Origin: SKHV01 sp963678565
Lineage (GTDB): Bacteria > Bacteroidota > Bacteroidia > Bacteroidales > Prolixibacteraceae
Direction: 5' to 3'
Assembly (NCBI GenBank): GCA_963678565.1
Contig: OY782875.1
Coordinates: 2,418,001-2,482,000 of the forward strand
Length of the DNA stretch: 64,000 nucleotides
Positions 44,055 through 52,696 of the stretch are shown in pieces. The notes below the pieces were generated by a model that saw only the letters and a program-made list of their open reading frames with translations, made no database searches and was not told the DNA's origin. How positions within the stretch are numbered: the first letter of the stretch is position 1; each line of letters opens with the position of its first letter. Both the position numbers and the translations under genes were made by a program.

Positions 44055-44675
44055 ATGGCTCAGTCAAATTTATCTTCCATTTCAGAAAAAGACACTAAAA
44101 GTATTGCGACAAGCGATAAAGACTTTTGGATAATTGATGGCATACTGGAAAACTCTGAATTAACAATCAAAAAAATTTATCAGTTGCATTTTCCAAAAAT
44201 TCAAAAGTTAGTTTGGTCGTTCAAGAATACAAGCTTAGATGCTTATGATATTTTTCAAGAAGGATTAACCCGAGCAATATTAAATATTCGCGAAGGAAAG
44301 TTCCGAAGTGAAAGCTCTTTTTCAACCTACTTTTATGCAATCTGTAGAAACATTTGCCGATCACAATTACAACAAGCTAAAAAGGCAGAATTGCACGAGA
44401 ATATTTTAATTGAAGAAGAGGACAGTAGATTTGAGCTATTAAATATAATATTAGATCTAAAATCAGAACTAGGAGATAAATGCAAAGAAATTATTGATTT
44501 AAGATTTGCAATGGTTGAAACAGATCATGAGAATCCCAACAAATGTAATTCCTTTGATTTAATAGCAGAAAAACTAAATATCACAGCAGTAAACGCAAGG
44601 CAACGTTTTAAAAGATGCTTGGATCAATTAAGAATTAAAGCTGCAAGCATACCAGAACTTGAAGATTATTTATAA
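44055..44675 (+). CDS. ECF-type RNA polymerase sigma factor (caspase locus)
   Basis: A 206-residue sigma-70 family protein with a longer N-terminal extension than usual (about 30 residues). Region 2 contains DAYDIFQEGLTRAILNIREGKF and STYFYAICRNICRSQL; region 4 contains GDKCKEIIDLRFA and an HTH with NITAVNARQRFKRCLDQL. It shares the GD.C motif and overall layout with the sigma factor beside the CHAT gene. The anti-sigma gene follows after 13 bases. Confidence 0.9.
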   Translation: MAQSNLSSISEKDTKSIATSDKDFWIIDGILENSELTIKKIYQLHFPKIQKLVWSFKNTSLDAYDIFQEGLTRAILNIREGKFRSESSFSTYFYAICRNICRSQLQQAKKAELHENILIEEEDSRFELLNIILDLKSELGDKCKEIIDLRFAMVETDHENPNKCNSFDLIAEKLNITAVNARQRFKRCLDQLRIKAASIPELEDYL

Positions 44676-44688
44676 GGCGTTAAACAAA

Positions 44689-45336
44689 ATGAGTAATAGA
44701 GAAAACGACATAGAATTAATCGAACAATACATTGATAATGTATTGGAATGCAAAGAATTGTCTGGATTTGAGGAACGCCTGAAAAATGACGAAGAGTTTG
44801 CAAAACTTTATAATTTTAGAATTAAAGTTGCAGCAAACTGGAATAAAGCCGAGGAATACAAGGAGATTAAAAAGGAAATCAAAGATAGTCTTCAAAGTAA
44901 AAGTATCAAGCCAAAGTTTAAACTCAATCGATATTGGGCTGCAGCTGTAGTTACTGTACTAGTATTAATTCCAAGCGCAGTGATTGTCAACAAAATTCAA
45001 AACAACAGAAAAGCAAATTCTGAAGTTTTTGAATTGCAAATAAACGATCCTTCTTTTGAAAATGCAGCGCATTATTTCGATGCTTCTTTCCAACAAATTA
45101 TTCCAGAAAATAAACAAACGTTTTCCGTTGACGATGAAGTAAGCTTCGAATGGAATTCGAGTTTAAACGTAAGAACAGCTATTATTATTCGCGATGCCAA
45201 TACAAACTCTATGGTTTATCGCTTTCCCATAAAAAGTAATATTAAAGAATATCAATTACGCGTCAATTTAGAACCTGGTAATTATAAATGGGAACTTGAA
45301 GGATTTGATGGAGAACAGATGTTTTCAGTTAATTAA
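44689..45336 (+). CDS. Anti-sigma factor-like single-span membrane protein
   Basis: A 215-residue protein. Residues 8-45 (IELIEQYIDNVLE...LKNDEEFAKLYNF) are the anti-sigma N-terminal pattern that also appears, duplicated, in the protein at 14161-15414. One transmembrane segment (about 82-101) separates it from a periplasmic beta-rich domain. The start at 44689 (MSNREND) is used rather than 44659, which overlaps the sigma gene and lacks homologous sequence. It probably holds the adjacent ECF sigma factor at the membrane. Confidence 0.82.
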   Translation: MSNRENDIELIEQYIDNVLECKELSGFEERLKNDEEFAKLYNFRIKVAANWNKAEEYKEIKKEIKDSLQSKSIKPKFKLNRYWAAAVVTVLVLIPSAVIVNKIQNNRKANSEVFELQINDPSFENAAHYFDASFQQIIPENKQTFSVDDEVSFEWNSSLNVRTAIIIRDANTNSMVYRFPIKSNIKEYQLRVNLEPGNYKWELEGFDGEQMFSVN

Positions 45337-45355
45337 ATTTATCTAAACAAAAACT

Positions 45356-46867
45356 ATGAAACAAACTGCATACATAGTTTTTTTGTTGGTGTTATTGCCT
45401 TTATTTTCAAATGCACAATTTGATTCTATTCTAAATTCATTTCAAGCTGAATTTGACAGTTTTAAAGCTGAAGCTGAGAAAGAACAACAGAATTTTATTA
45501 ATAAAAACGATTCACTTTTCCTTAACTTTTTAAATGAAGCGTGGGAAGAAGTTGACGTGTTTATTGGCGACTACGTACCAATGATTAAACCGATTGCGCA
45601 GCCAAAAGTTGAGCGCATACCAGCAAAAGAATTACCAACGCTTGATATCCCTTTGATAAAACCAAGTAAAGAAGATACCCTTGAATTAGAAGCATTACCA
45701 AAGCCTGTGGTAAAACCGGCTGTTAAAGACAACACCGATGTTGAAATAAGTGAGCCAATAGGTGCCGAGCTCCCTGAAAGTTTTGATTCACAAACCATAA
45801 TCAATCCTTTTGACTTTTACGGAAGTAGAGAAAATGTTTATTATTCTCCCAGATTAAGGCCAACGCTCGATGATGTTGATCAGGATGACATTGTTGATTT
45901 TTACAGCGATTTGGCTAAAAATGCCAAATTATGGGATGCAAATGTTAAGCTACTTACAAATGCTAAGAACAAGTATCTACTTAACGATTGGGGCTATTAT
46001 CAATTAGCCAAAGCTGCTTCTGAAAGTATTTTTGAAGATTCAAATGAGCAACGCTTGTTTACATGGTATCTTTTATTGAAAAGTGGATACAATGTAAAAG
46101 TTGGCTATACAAACGATGAAGTGTTTCTATTACTTCCTTCATATCAAAAACTATTTAGTGTCTTATATTTATCCGACCATGTAAATACCTATTACATTCT
46201 TGACTCAAACACTAAAAAACTGAGTAACTTAAGAACTTATAGCGCAAACTACCCAGGAAGCGCCAACCTATTTTCATTTAATTTAGAGTCTCTTCCAAAT
46301 TTCACAGGAGATAAAATAGCACGAGAAATCACTTATAAGGATAAAACAATCCAACTTCAATTTGAAAATAATGATTTAGATTATCTCAGTTCATATCCAC
46401 ATTGCGAACTGAGTTCTTATTTTTTATCAGGAATTTCAAAATATAATTGGAAACAATTGGATGAGCTATTACTGCCGCTATTAGACGGAAAAACTGATCG
46501 TCAGAAAGTGGATGAATTGCTACATTTCATTCAATTGGCATTAGAATATGCTACCGATCAAGAACAATTTGGAAAGGAAAGGTATCTATATGCCGAAGAA
46601 AGTTTATACTACCCATTCTGTGATTGTGAAGATCGATCTATTTTATTAGCCGAATTAGTGAATCGCTACCTAAAGTTACCAATTGTTGGATTAGATTTTC
46701 CGGGCCATATAGCTACTGCAATTCATATTCCAGGCGAAGAGGATGGAGCCCATATCACTTTTAACGGAAAAAAGTATCTGGTGTGCGATCCAACTTATAT
46801 CAATGCTAACGCCGGAATGATTCCGCCCGATTTAAAGAATGAACAAATTGAAATAATTGCATTTTAA
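45356..46867 (+). CDS. Secreted transglutaminase-like cysteine peptidase-fold protein
   Basis: A 503-residue protein with a signal peptide (about 1-20), an acidic coiled-coil and proline-rich region (about 25-150) and a C-terminal transglutaminase-like core. The expected triad is visible: Cys in YYPFCDCEDRSILLAELV (about 420), His in LDFPGHIATAIHI (about 456) and Asp in YLVCDPTYI (about 483). Such domains act as peptidases or cross-linking enzymes. It sits 19 bases after the anti-sigma gene and 7 bases before the DUF4384 gene, so it is part of the same operon. Confidence 0.78.
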   Translation: MKQTAYIVFLLVLLPLFSNAQFDSILNSFQAEFDSFKAEAEKEQQNFINKNDSLFLNFLNEAWEEVDVFIGDYVPMIKPIAQPKVERIPAKELPTLDIPLIKPSKEDTLELEALPKPVVKPAVKDNTDVEISEPIGAELPESFDSQTIINPFDFYGSRENVYYSPRLRPTLDDVDQDDIVDFYSDLAKNAKLWDANVKLLTNAKNKYLLNDWGYYQLAKAASESIFEDSNEQRLFTWYLLLKSGYNVKVGYTNDEVFLLLPSYQKLFSVLYLSDHVNTYYILDSNTKKLSNLRTYSANYPGSANLFSFNLESLPNFTGDKIAREITYKDKTIQLQFENNDLDYLSSYPHCELSSYFLSGISKYNWKQLDELLLPLLDGKTDRQKVDELLHFIQLALEYATDQEQFGKERYLYAEESLYYPFCDCEDRSILLAELVNRYLKLPIVGLDFPGHIATAIHIPGEEDGAHITFNGKKYLVCDPTYINANAGMIPPDLKNEQIEIIAF

Positions 46868-46874
46868 GTAAACT

Positions 46875-47771
46875 ATGAATAGAAAAAAACTCCAAATACT
46901 ACTATTTTGCTCATTCGTTTTAATGACAACTAATGTTTTGGCTCAGCGTTCTAAAATGGTTAAAGGGAAAAGCAATATTAGGGTAGAAGCCCACTTAAGC
47001 GAAAACGAGACCAAGGAAAAAGCAATAGAATTAGCCAAGATTAATGCGTTAAATGAAGAGTTTGGGCAATATGTTGAGCAAACAACCAACATGAATATTG
47101 AAAACGGGAAAGTTGATTTTAGGTCTTTTGGAGGCACAAAAGTAAATGGCGAATGGCTAAAAACGATTGGTGAACCAGAGTTTAAATTTTACTATCAGGA
47201 AGATGAAGATAATCCTGCAAAATGGATAAGCTGCGAAATAAAAGGGCTTGTTCGAAAAGCAACACCGAAAGTATATCTCGATATCGAAGTACTTTCTTGT
47301 CCGCAAACCAATTGCCGAACCGATAGATTTTATTCTGAAGACAGAATGTACCTCTATGTAAAATCGCCTGTAGATGGCTACATAAGCGTTTTCCTTGATG
47401 ATGGAAACAATGCCTATCGATTATTGCCCTATAAATCGATGGGAAGTAAAAAGGCGACTTTTATTAAAGGAGATGTTCCTTATATTTTATTTTCTAAGCG
47501 AATAAATAACTTTAAGGAAGATGCAGACGAACTAGAATTGTATACTTCTGAAGATTTTGAAATTAATTACCTGACCATTGTTTTTTCAGAACAAGAGTTC
47601 AACAAGCCAATTTTAGACAAAGAAAAAATAGATAAAAAAACAGATGCTCATTTATACACCTTACCAAAATCAATTTCGCATCATAGTTTTGAATATTGGT
47701 TGGGAGAAAATCGAGCAGCTTACGATGACTTTTTAGATATAAAGCGTCAGATCATAATTGAGAAAAAATAA
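46875..47771 (+). CDS. Secreted DUF4384-containing protein
   Basis: A 298-residue protein with a signal peptide (about 1-23, ending LAQ). The N-terminal part (about 30-130) is LPP20/FlgO-like (SENETKEKAIELAKINALNEEFG). The C-terminal part fits DUF4384 (MYLYVKSPVDGYISVFLDDGNNAYRLLPY), a domain seen with eukaryotic-type kinases or caspase genes elsewhere. It is the last gene of the sigma-factor operon, followed by a bidirectional terminator. Confidence 0.78.
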   Translation: MNRKKLQILLFCSFVLMTTNVLAQRSKMVKGKSNIRVEAHLSENETKEKAIELAKINALNEEFGQYVEQTTNMNIENGKVDFRSFGGTKVNGEWLKTIGEPEFKFYYQEDEDNPAKWISCEIKGLVRKATPKVYLDIEVLSCPQTNCRTDRFYSEDRMYLYVKSPVDGYISVFLDDGNNAYRLLPYKSMGSKKATFIKGDVPYILFSKRINNFKEDADELELYTSEDFEINYLTIVFSEQEFNKPILDKEKIDKKTDAHLYTLPKSISHHSFEYWLGENRAAYDDFLDIKRQIIIEKK

Positions 47772-47794
47772 ATAAGTACACTTAAAGACATAAG

Positions 47795-47826
47795 AAAAGC
47801 CGCATTGTTCGAAGATGCGGCTTTTT
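47795..47826. terminator. Bidirectional terminator between the DUF4384 gene and rplI
   Basis: AAAAGCCGCAT (47795-47805) pairs with ATGCGGCTTTT (47815-47825) around a nine-base loop. Confidence 0.85.
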
Positions 47827-47866
47827 ATGTGTTTGAAAAAAATGTGTTCGAAATGTGTTTGAAAAA
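47827..47866. repeat. Three imperfect short direct repeats
   Basis: ATGTGTTTGAA-like units begin at 47827, 47842 and 47853 downstream of the terminator. No role is evident. Confidence 0.6.
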
Positions 47867-47870
47867 GTAT

Positions 47871-48317
47871 TTATTCCGAAATAACTTCAAATTCGAAGTC
47901 AACTACAACCTCGCGATGTAATTTAATTTTGGCAGTATGTTTTCCTACCTCTTTAACACCGTCTTTAGGCATAGAAATTTGTTTACGGTCTAATTCAACA
48001 CCTTTAGCTGCGATTGACTCAGCCAATTGAATGTTGTTTACAGAACCGAAAATCTTACCAGTAGTACTGGTTTTTGCGCCAATTTGAATTGAAATTTCTG
48101 CAATTTTAGCGGCTAGCACTTCAGCTTCTTCTTTCAATTTAGCTTCTTTGTGAGCTCTTTGTTTTCTGTTTTCAGCTAAAATTTTCTTAGCCGACTCAGT
48201 AGCTACAATTGCCATTCCTTGAGGAATTAAAAAGTTACGACCGTAACCATCTTTTACAGTGCAAAGGTCGTCTTTTAATCCTAGTCCATTAACGTCTTGT
48301 TTTAATATAATTTCCAT
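47871..48317 (-). CDS. rplI: 50S ribosomal protein bL9
   Basis: A 148-residue protein with the L9 N-terminal domain (MEIILKQDVNGLGLKDDLCTVKDGYGRNFLIPQGMA) and a long helix leading to the C-terminal domain. It is the last gene of the rpsF-rpsR-rplI operon, 18 bases after rpsR. Confidence 0.97.
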   Translation of the reverse strand: MEIILKQDVNGLGLKDDLCTVKDGYGRNFLIPQGMAIVATESAKKILAENRKQRAHKEAKLKEEAEVLAAKIAEISIQIGAKTSTTGKIFGSVNNIQLAESIAAKGVELDRKQISMPKDGVKEVGKHTAKIKLHREVVVDFEFEVISE

Positions 48318-48335
48318 CGTGTTTTTCGCTTTAAA

Positions 48336-48605
48336 TTATTTTAAATTGTCAGTTAAATATGGAAGCAAAGACAAGTGACGAGCACGTTTTACTGCTTGTG
48401 CAACTTTACGCTGATATTTCAAAGATGTTCCGGTAATACGACGAGGTAAAATTTTACCTTGTTCGTTTAAGAATTTCTTTAAAAACTCAGGGTCTTTATA
48501 GTCAACATACTTAATTCCGTTCTTTTTAAAACGGCAATACTTTTTCTTTTTAACCTCAACTGAAGGAGGAGTCAAATATCTAATTTCTGATTGATTTGCT
48601 GCCAT
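48336..48605 (-). CDS. rpsR: 30S ribosomal protein bS18
   Basis: An 89-residue protein with the S18 core (CRFKKNGIKYVDYKDPEFLKKFL and RRITGTSLKYQRKV). It is three bases after rpsF and forms the S6:S18 heterodimer with its product. Confidence 0.97.
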   Translation of the reverse strand: MAANQSEIRYLTPPSVEVKKKKYCRFKKNGIKYVDYKDPEFLKKFLNEQGKILPRRITGTSLKYQRKVAQAVKRARHLSLLPYLTDNLK

Positions 48606-48608
48606 GAC

Positions 48609-48956
48609 TTAGTTCTCCTTTTTTGCTTTTAGTTTATTACGACGTTTTTTACTGTAAGCTACAGCGTGCTTATCTAATTTGAAAGTCAAAAAACGAATAA
48701 TGCGCTCATCGCGACGGAATTCAGTTTCGAACTTTTCAATAAAAGATGAATCAGCTTTAAACTCAAATAAATGAAAAAAGCCAGTTGTTTTCTTTTGGAT
48801 AGGGTAAGCCAATTTTTTTAAGCCCCAATCCTCATCGTGAATCATTTCGCCACCATTTGAAGTGACCAATTCACTAAATTTGCTTACTGCATCCTTAAAT
48901 TGTGCTTCCGACAATACAGGAGTAGCAATAAACACTGATTCGTACTGATTTAACAT
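48609..48956 (-). CDS. rpsF: 30S ribosomal protein bS6
   Basis: A 115-residue protein with the S6 fold (YESVFIATPVLSEAQF, GLKKLAYPIQKKTTGFFHLFEF, FRRDERIIRFLTFKLDKHA) and a basic C-terminal tail. It is the first gene of the operon, under a strong promoter and a folded leader. Confidence 0.97.
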   Translation of the reverse strand: MLNQYESVFIATPVLSEAQFKDAVSKFSELVTSNGGEMIHDEDWGLKKLAYPIQKKTTGFFHLFEFKADSSFIEKFETEFRRDERIIRFLTFKLDKHAVAYSKKRRNKLKAKKEN

Positions 48957-48999
48957 AAATTTACCTTTTAGAAATTTAACTTATTATTTCTTTTGCTTC

Positions 49000-49047
49000 A
49001 ACCGCGTAATCGATCGGTAATTTTCGGTTACATGGATTATTGCGGTT
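49000..49047 (-). promoter_or_regulatory. Candidate S6:S18 autoregulatory leader hairpin
   Basis: On the minus-strand transcript an outer stem AACCGC/GCGGTT (49042-49047 with 49000-49005) and an inner stem TAATC/GATTA (49035-49039 with 49007-49011) enclose a small GTAA/TTAC hairpin followed by CCG. A CCG beside a hairpin is the known recognition feature of S6:S18 leaders. The match is by eye. Confidence 0.4.
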
Positions 49048-49056
49048 TAAGCGGCG

Positions 49057-49087
49057 CAAAAATAGAAATAATATTTTGTTTGTCAAA
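49057..49087 (-). promoter_or_regulatory. Promoter of the rpsF-rpsR-rplI operon
   Basis: On the minus strand TTTG (49084-49087), 19 bases, then TATTTTTG (49057-49064), followed at once by CGCCGC. It is the clearest promoter on the minus strand. Confidence 0.75.
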
Positions 49088-49253
49088 CAGCTACGGCCAT
49101 AAATGTAATATACATTCCTAATAATTAATAGGATTAACTAAAATTATACCTTTTTTAATACAATATATCTTTTCTACAATATCAAAAATAATTTATAATA
49201 TTGCTTTACTAGAAATTAAGTAAATATTCCATAAACCAAAGAACAAACAAAAA

Positions 49254-50960
49254 ATGAAAATTTTCAAAAAAATCATCTACAGTATTGCTATAATCGTTCT
49301 GTTCATTTCATGTGATAACTCATTAGAGGATTTGAATATAACCATTGATGAATCTGGATCATTAACCTACGAGATCATTGACATAGAAGGTGAAAAGGTT
49401 GATAGTGCTAAGTTATATTTATATGACCCGACCGTTTTTGAATTTGACAATATTATGACAAATGGCTATAAAGAATATGCAATTAAGTCTATATACACAA
49501 ACGATAATGGTGTAGCTGATTTTGGAAAACTCAACAATGGACTGTACTTGGTTTATGCTGTTATTAAAACCAAAGCTAATAACGACTTTACAATTAGTAA
49601 TTTTGTACAAATAGTAAGCGGTGAAAAAGAAATCCGTACAATTGATTTATCAGAATATATAGGTTCATTAAAATTCAGTATATATTCCTATAATGAATCT
49701 AATGCAAGTAGTTCTGTTGTAGATTCTTTGAACATTGCTTTAATACCAGCTAGTGATTACTATTCAAATAATTCATTCGAACAACACATGAATAATGCTA
49801 TTCCAATTGGGAAAACTGATAGTTTGGGGATAATAAGTGCTACAAAAATTCCGGTTGGAACTTATTGCGTAATTGCATATTATGATAATGAAAATTATGA
49901 TATTTTATCGACAAAAAATTATCCTTCTTCCGACTATATTACTATTAATAAAGAGGCAACATCAATACTTGTATTATATGCAGATCTTGAAGTAGAGACA
50001 CCTGTTCAACCATCGGATGAATATAAATATAAAGTATATTACACGGAATATAATGAAGCTACAGAGGAATACGATACAACCTATTTAAACAATGCATATA
50101 TTTTATTTAGCTCAGCAAATTATAGCACTTTTGATAGAGCATATTCAAATCAAGAAAAGGTATTAACAACTGATGAAAATGGTTATGCTTTATTAACTGA
50201 TATTGAAAATTTGTATTACTCTTCGTATTATTTGTGGGTTTATACAGATATTAGCACTTTTCAAGAATTTGGTTATCGTAGTATGTCCAGTATGCGAAAT
50301 CAAACTACTACTTTTGAAGTTAAAAAAGAAACCTTCTTTAAAGTTTATGGATCTTTTGAAATGAATGGTAAAGCGAAGTATGAAAGTGGCACTTCATATG
50401 ACACACTTAGCTTAAAAAATGTAAGTATTTTGCTTACAACTTCTAGTACAACTAGTTTTTCAAACATTTTAAGAACATATACCACAAAAACCGATTCTTT
50501 AGGATACGCGAAATTAGATAAGATAGCCGTTGGAGAATATTTTTTGTGGGCTTATAGTGATGAAGATCATGCTCAAAGAGCATATTTTAAAGTAAAAATT
50601 GAAGAAGGTAAGACCTCTACTGTTGAACCGGTTTTCGATGCAGATGAGGTTATGATTCTATATGGAAATTTGAACTTTCAGTTTTATACCAGCAGCAGTT
50701 CTTCAAGCGAACCAGTTAAAAATGCTTTTGTTATTTTAACCAAGTATAATAAAAATAATGTTTCTTCAGCATTAAGTGAGGCAATTGCCACGGGGAAAAC
50801 CGATGAAAATGGTCAGGCAACTATTGAGCACTTAGAAGTAAACACAAGTTATTATGTGATGGTGTATTATGATTATGAGCATTATTATACAGACTATACG
50901 AGCTATACAGTTAGTTCAGATCCAAATATAGTTTTCAAGATTACCAATACAGATTTGTAA
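49254..50960 (+). CDS. Repeat-rich hypothetical lipoprotein
   Basis: A 568-residue protein with a signal peptide and lipobox FISC (C20), followed by DNSLED, which may act as a surface-export signal. The rest contains five units of about 100 residues with the pattern (T/K)TD..G.A....I..G.Y....Y.D, resembling Ig-like or carboxypeptidase-regulatory/SpaA-type beta-sandwiches. It is rich in Tyr, Ser and Thr. No enzymatic motif is seen. It is a likely surface-exposed structural or binding protein standing alone between the ribosomal operon and the PafA-like gene. Confidence 0.78.
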   Translation: MKIFKKIIYSIAIIVLFISCDNSLEDLNITIDESGSLTYEIIDIEGEKVDSAKLYLYDPTVFEFDNIMTNGYKEYAIKSIYTNDNGVADFGKLNNGLYLVYAVIKTKANNDFTISNFVQIVSGEKEIRTIDLSEYIGSLKFSIYSYNESNASSSVVDSLNIALIPASDYYSNNSFEQHMNNAIPIGKTDSLGIISATKIPVGTYCVIAYYDNENYDILSTKNYPSSDYITINKEATSILVLYADLEVETPVQPSDEYKYKVYYTEYNEATEEYDTTYLNNAYILFSSANYSTFDRAYSNQEKVLTTDENGYALLTDIENLYYSSYYLWVYTDISTFQEFGYRSMSSMRNQTTTFEVKKETFFKVYGSFEMNGKAKYESGTSYDTLSLKNVSILLTTSSTTSFSNILRTYTTKTDSLGYAKLDKIAVGEYFLWAYSDEDHAQRAYFKVKIEEGKTSTVEPVFDADEVMILYGNLNFQFYTSSSSSSEPVKNAFVILTKYNKNNVSSALSEAIATGKTDENGQATIEHLEVNTSYYVMVYYDYEHYYTDYTSYTVSSDPNIVFKITNTDL

Positions 50961-51027
50961 GTTGAATTTACAAGCATCCTTGCTATAGAAGAGGGTTGTA
51001 TAAATGGATTTAGTGTTCTAGTTTTTA

Positions 51028-51035
51028 TATTTTTG
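51028..51035 (+). promoter_or_regulatory. -7 box for the PafA-like gene
   Basis: TATTTTTG ends 31 bases before the ATG at 51067. No clear -33 box is seen. Confidence 0.4.
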
Positions 51036-51066
51036 TTTTCTTTGAAGCAAAATAGATTAGAATAAT

Positions 51067-52695
51067 ATGAAATCCATTTATACAATCCTCTTTCTTTGTT
51101 TAACTTCACTTTTTTCATTCGCACAGAATGGTAATACTTTAAACGAAGAACGTCCGCGACTTGTAGTTGGGATTCACATTGAAAACATGCGAGCCGACTA
51201 CCTAAATAAATTTGAAAGTTCGTTTCAGAAAGGCGGATTAAAACGCTTACTAAATGGTGCCGTATTCCAAAATGCCCGATTGGACATTCATAATATCCGA
51301 ACATCTACCGGATTAGCAACTATTTCTACGGGTGTTTATCCTGCAACACATGGTATTGTTTCCGATCAATGGTTGAATCAACTCACCGAGCAAATGATTC
51401 ACAGCGTTCAAAATAAAGAATACCTAACCTTAGGAAGCGATTCAGAAGAGGGGAGTTGCGCTGCAAGCAATTTAAAAGCCTTTACGCTGGGCGACCAATT
51501 AAAATCTTATTTCCCATATTCAAAAGTGTTTTCAATTGCATTGAACCCAGAAGCGGCTATTTTAGCTGGAGGCCACAATTTAGATGCAGCTTACTGGTTA
51601 GACAATACTTCGGGCAATATGATTACTTCTTCCTATTATTTGGAAGAATTTCCAGGATGGGTAGAGCGCTTTAATTTTAATCGCACCGTTGATATATACA
51701 ATTCGAAAGAATGGGATCTATTAATGCCCGAAAGAAGTTATACCGCAAGTTTTGAAGATAAAAATGAATACGAACAAGGTTTTTGGAAGCGGTATTCAAC
51801 CATGCCATATAAATTAGAAAACTTTAGCAAAATAGTTAAAAAACCATATGAGATATTGAAAGCCACACCGTTTGGCAATCGTTTTTTAACCGATTTCACA
51901 AAACAATTAATTGAAAGTGAAATGCTAGGCCAAGATGAGATACCAGATTTATTAAATATTACTTTTTCAACTTTGGATTTTGCAAATAAATGGTTTGAAC
52001 CTCAATCGATCGAGATCCAAGATCTATATTTGCGCCTTGATCAGGATATTGCCAACCTTCTCAATTACCTCGACAGTGTTTTAGGTAAAGACAATTATTT
52101 GATTTACTTAACAGCTCCTTCGACCTCGGAGAATGGAGTTAAGGTGCTAAAAGAACAATTTAATTTTTCGGCAGGAGAGTTCTTCCCCGAAAGCTCAATG
52201 GCGCTCTTAAGGTCTTATTTAAATGTGATTTATGGGGTAAACGACTGGATAATTGGTTATAGCGAAGAACAGATTTATTTAAATCATAAAATCGTAGAAA
52301 AAGAAGGTGTGAAATTGGACGAGATACAAAAGAGCACCGCCTTATTTCTTAACCAGTTTAAAGGTGTAAAATCAGCAATTCCATCAACCAATATCGAATT
52401 AGGAAACGTTTCGGAAAAACAATATTCTTTGATCACCAATAGCTACTATCCAAAACGCTCAGGTGACCTTTTGCTTATATTGGAAGAAGGTTGGCAACCT
52501 ACCCACAAGTTTGGTGAAACAGATTATACTTCAATCAATAAAGTACCATTATTGTTTTACGGCGCAGGAGTAAAACCTGGCAATATTTACGAAAATGTAA
52601 GTGTTACCAGCATTGTTCCAACCATTGCAAAAGCATTAAAAATATTACCACCCGATGATGTTAAGGCGCTTCCTTTAAATGAAGTTTTTAGGTAA
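51067..52695 (+). CDS. PafA-like alkaline-phosphatase-superfamily protein, metal site apparently lost
   Basis: A 542-residue secreted protein (signal peptide about 1-20) with the overall order of PafA-type phosphatases: VVGIHIENMRADYL, GGLKRLLNGAVF, ATISTGVYPATHGIVSDQW, a RLDQDIANLL helix and PLLFYGAGVKPG near the end. Metal ligands seem replaced: the first aspartate of VxDQMR is E39, the LTADH segment reads LTAPS (349-353), the histidine after STLDF is N/K, and the final THVP motif reads NKVP. This suggests a pseudoenzyme or a different chemistry. It converges with the DUF6702 gene one base later. Confidence 0.78.
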   Translation: MKSIYTILFLCLTSLFSFAQNGNTLNEERPRLVVGIHIENMRADYLNKFESSFQKGGLKRLLNGAVFQNARLDIHNIRTSTGLATISTGVYPATHGIVSDQWLNQLTEQMIHSVQNKEYLTLGSDSEEGSCAASNLKAFTLGDQLKSYFPYSKVFSIALNPEAAILAGGHNLDAAYWLDNTSGNMITSSYYLEEFPGWVERFNFNRTVDIYNSKEWDLLMPERSYTASFEDKNEYEQGFWKRYSTMPYKLENFSKIVKKPYEILKATPFGNRFLTDFTKQLIESEMLGQDEIPDLLNITFSTLDFANKWFEPQSIEIQDLYLRLDQDIANLLNYLDSVLGKDNYLIYLTAPSTSENGVKVLKEQFNFSAGEFFPESSMALLRSYLNVIYGVNDWIIGYSEEQIYLNHKIVEKEGVKLDEIQKSTALFLNQFKGVKSAIPSTNIELGNVSEKQYSLITNSYYPKRSGDLLLILEEGWQPTHKFGETDYTSINKVPLLFYGAGVKPGNIYENVSVTSIVPTIAKALKILPPDDVKALPLNEVFR

Positions 52696-52696
52696 T

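Noticed and set aside
50903..51304. A 133-codon minus-strand ORF over the start of the PafA-like gene
   Set aside because: It overlaps two well-supported plus-strand genes and has no family signature; its residue pattern is that of a reversed signal peptide region.
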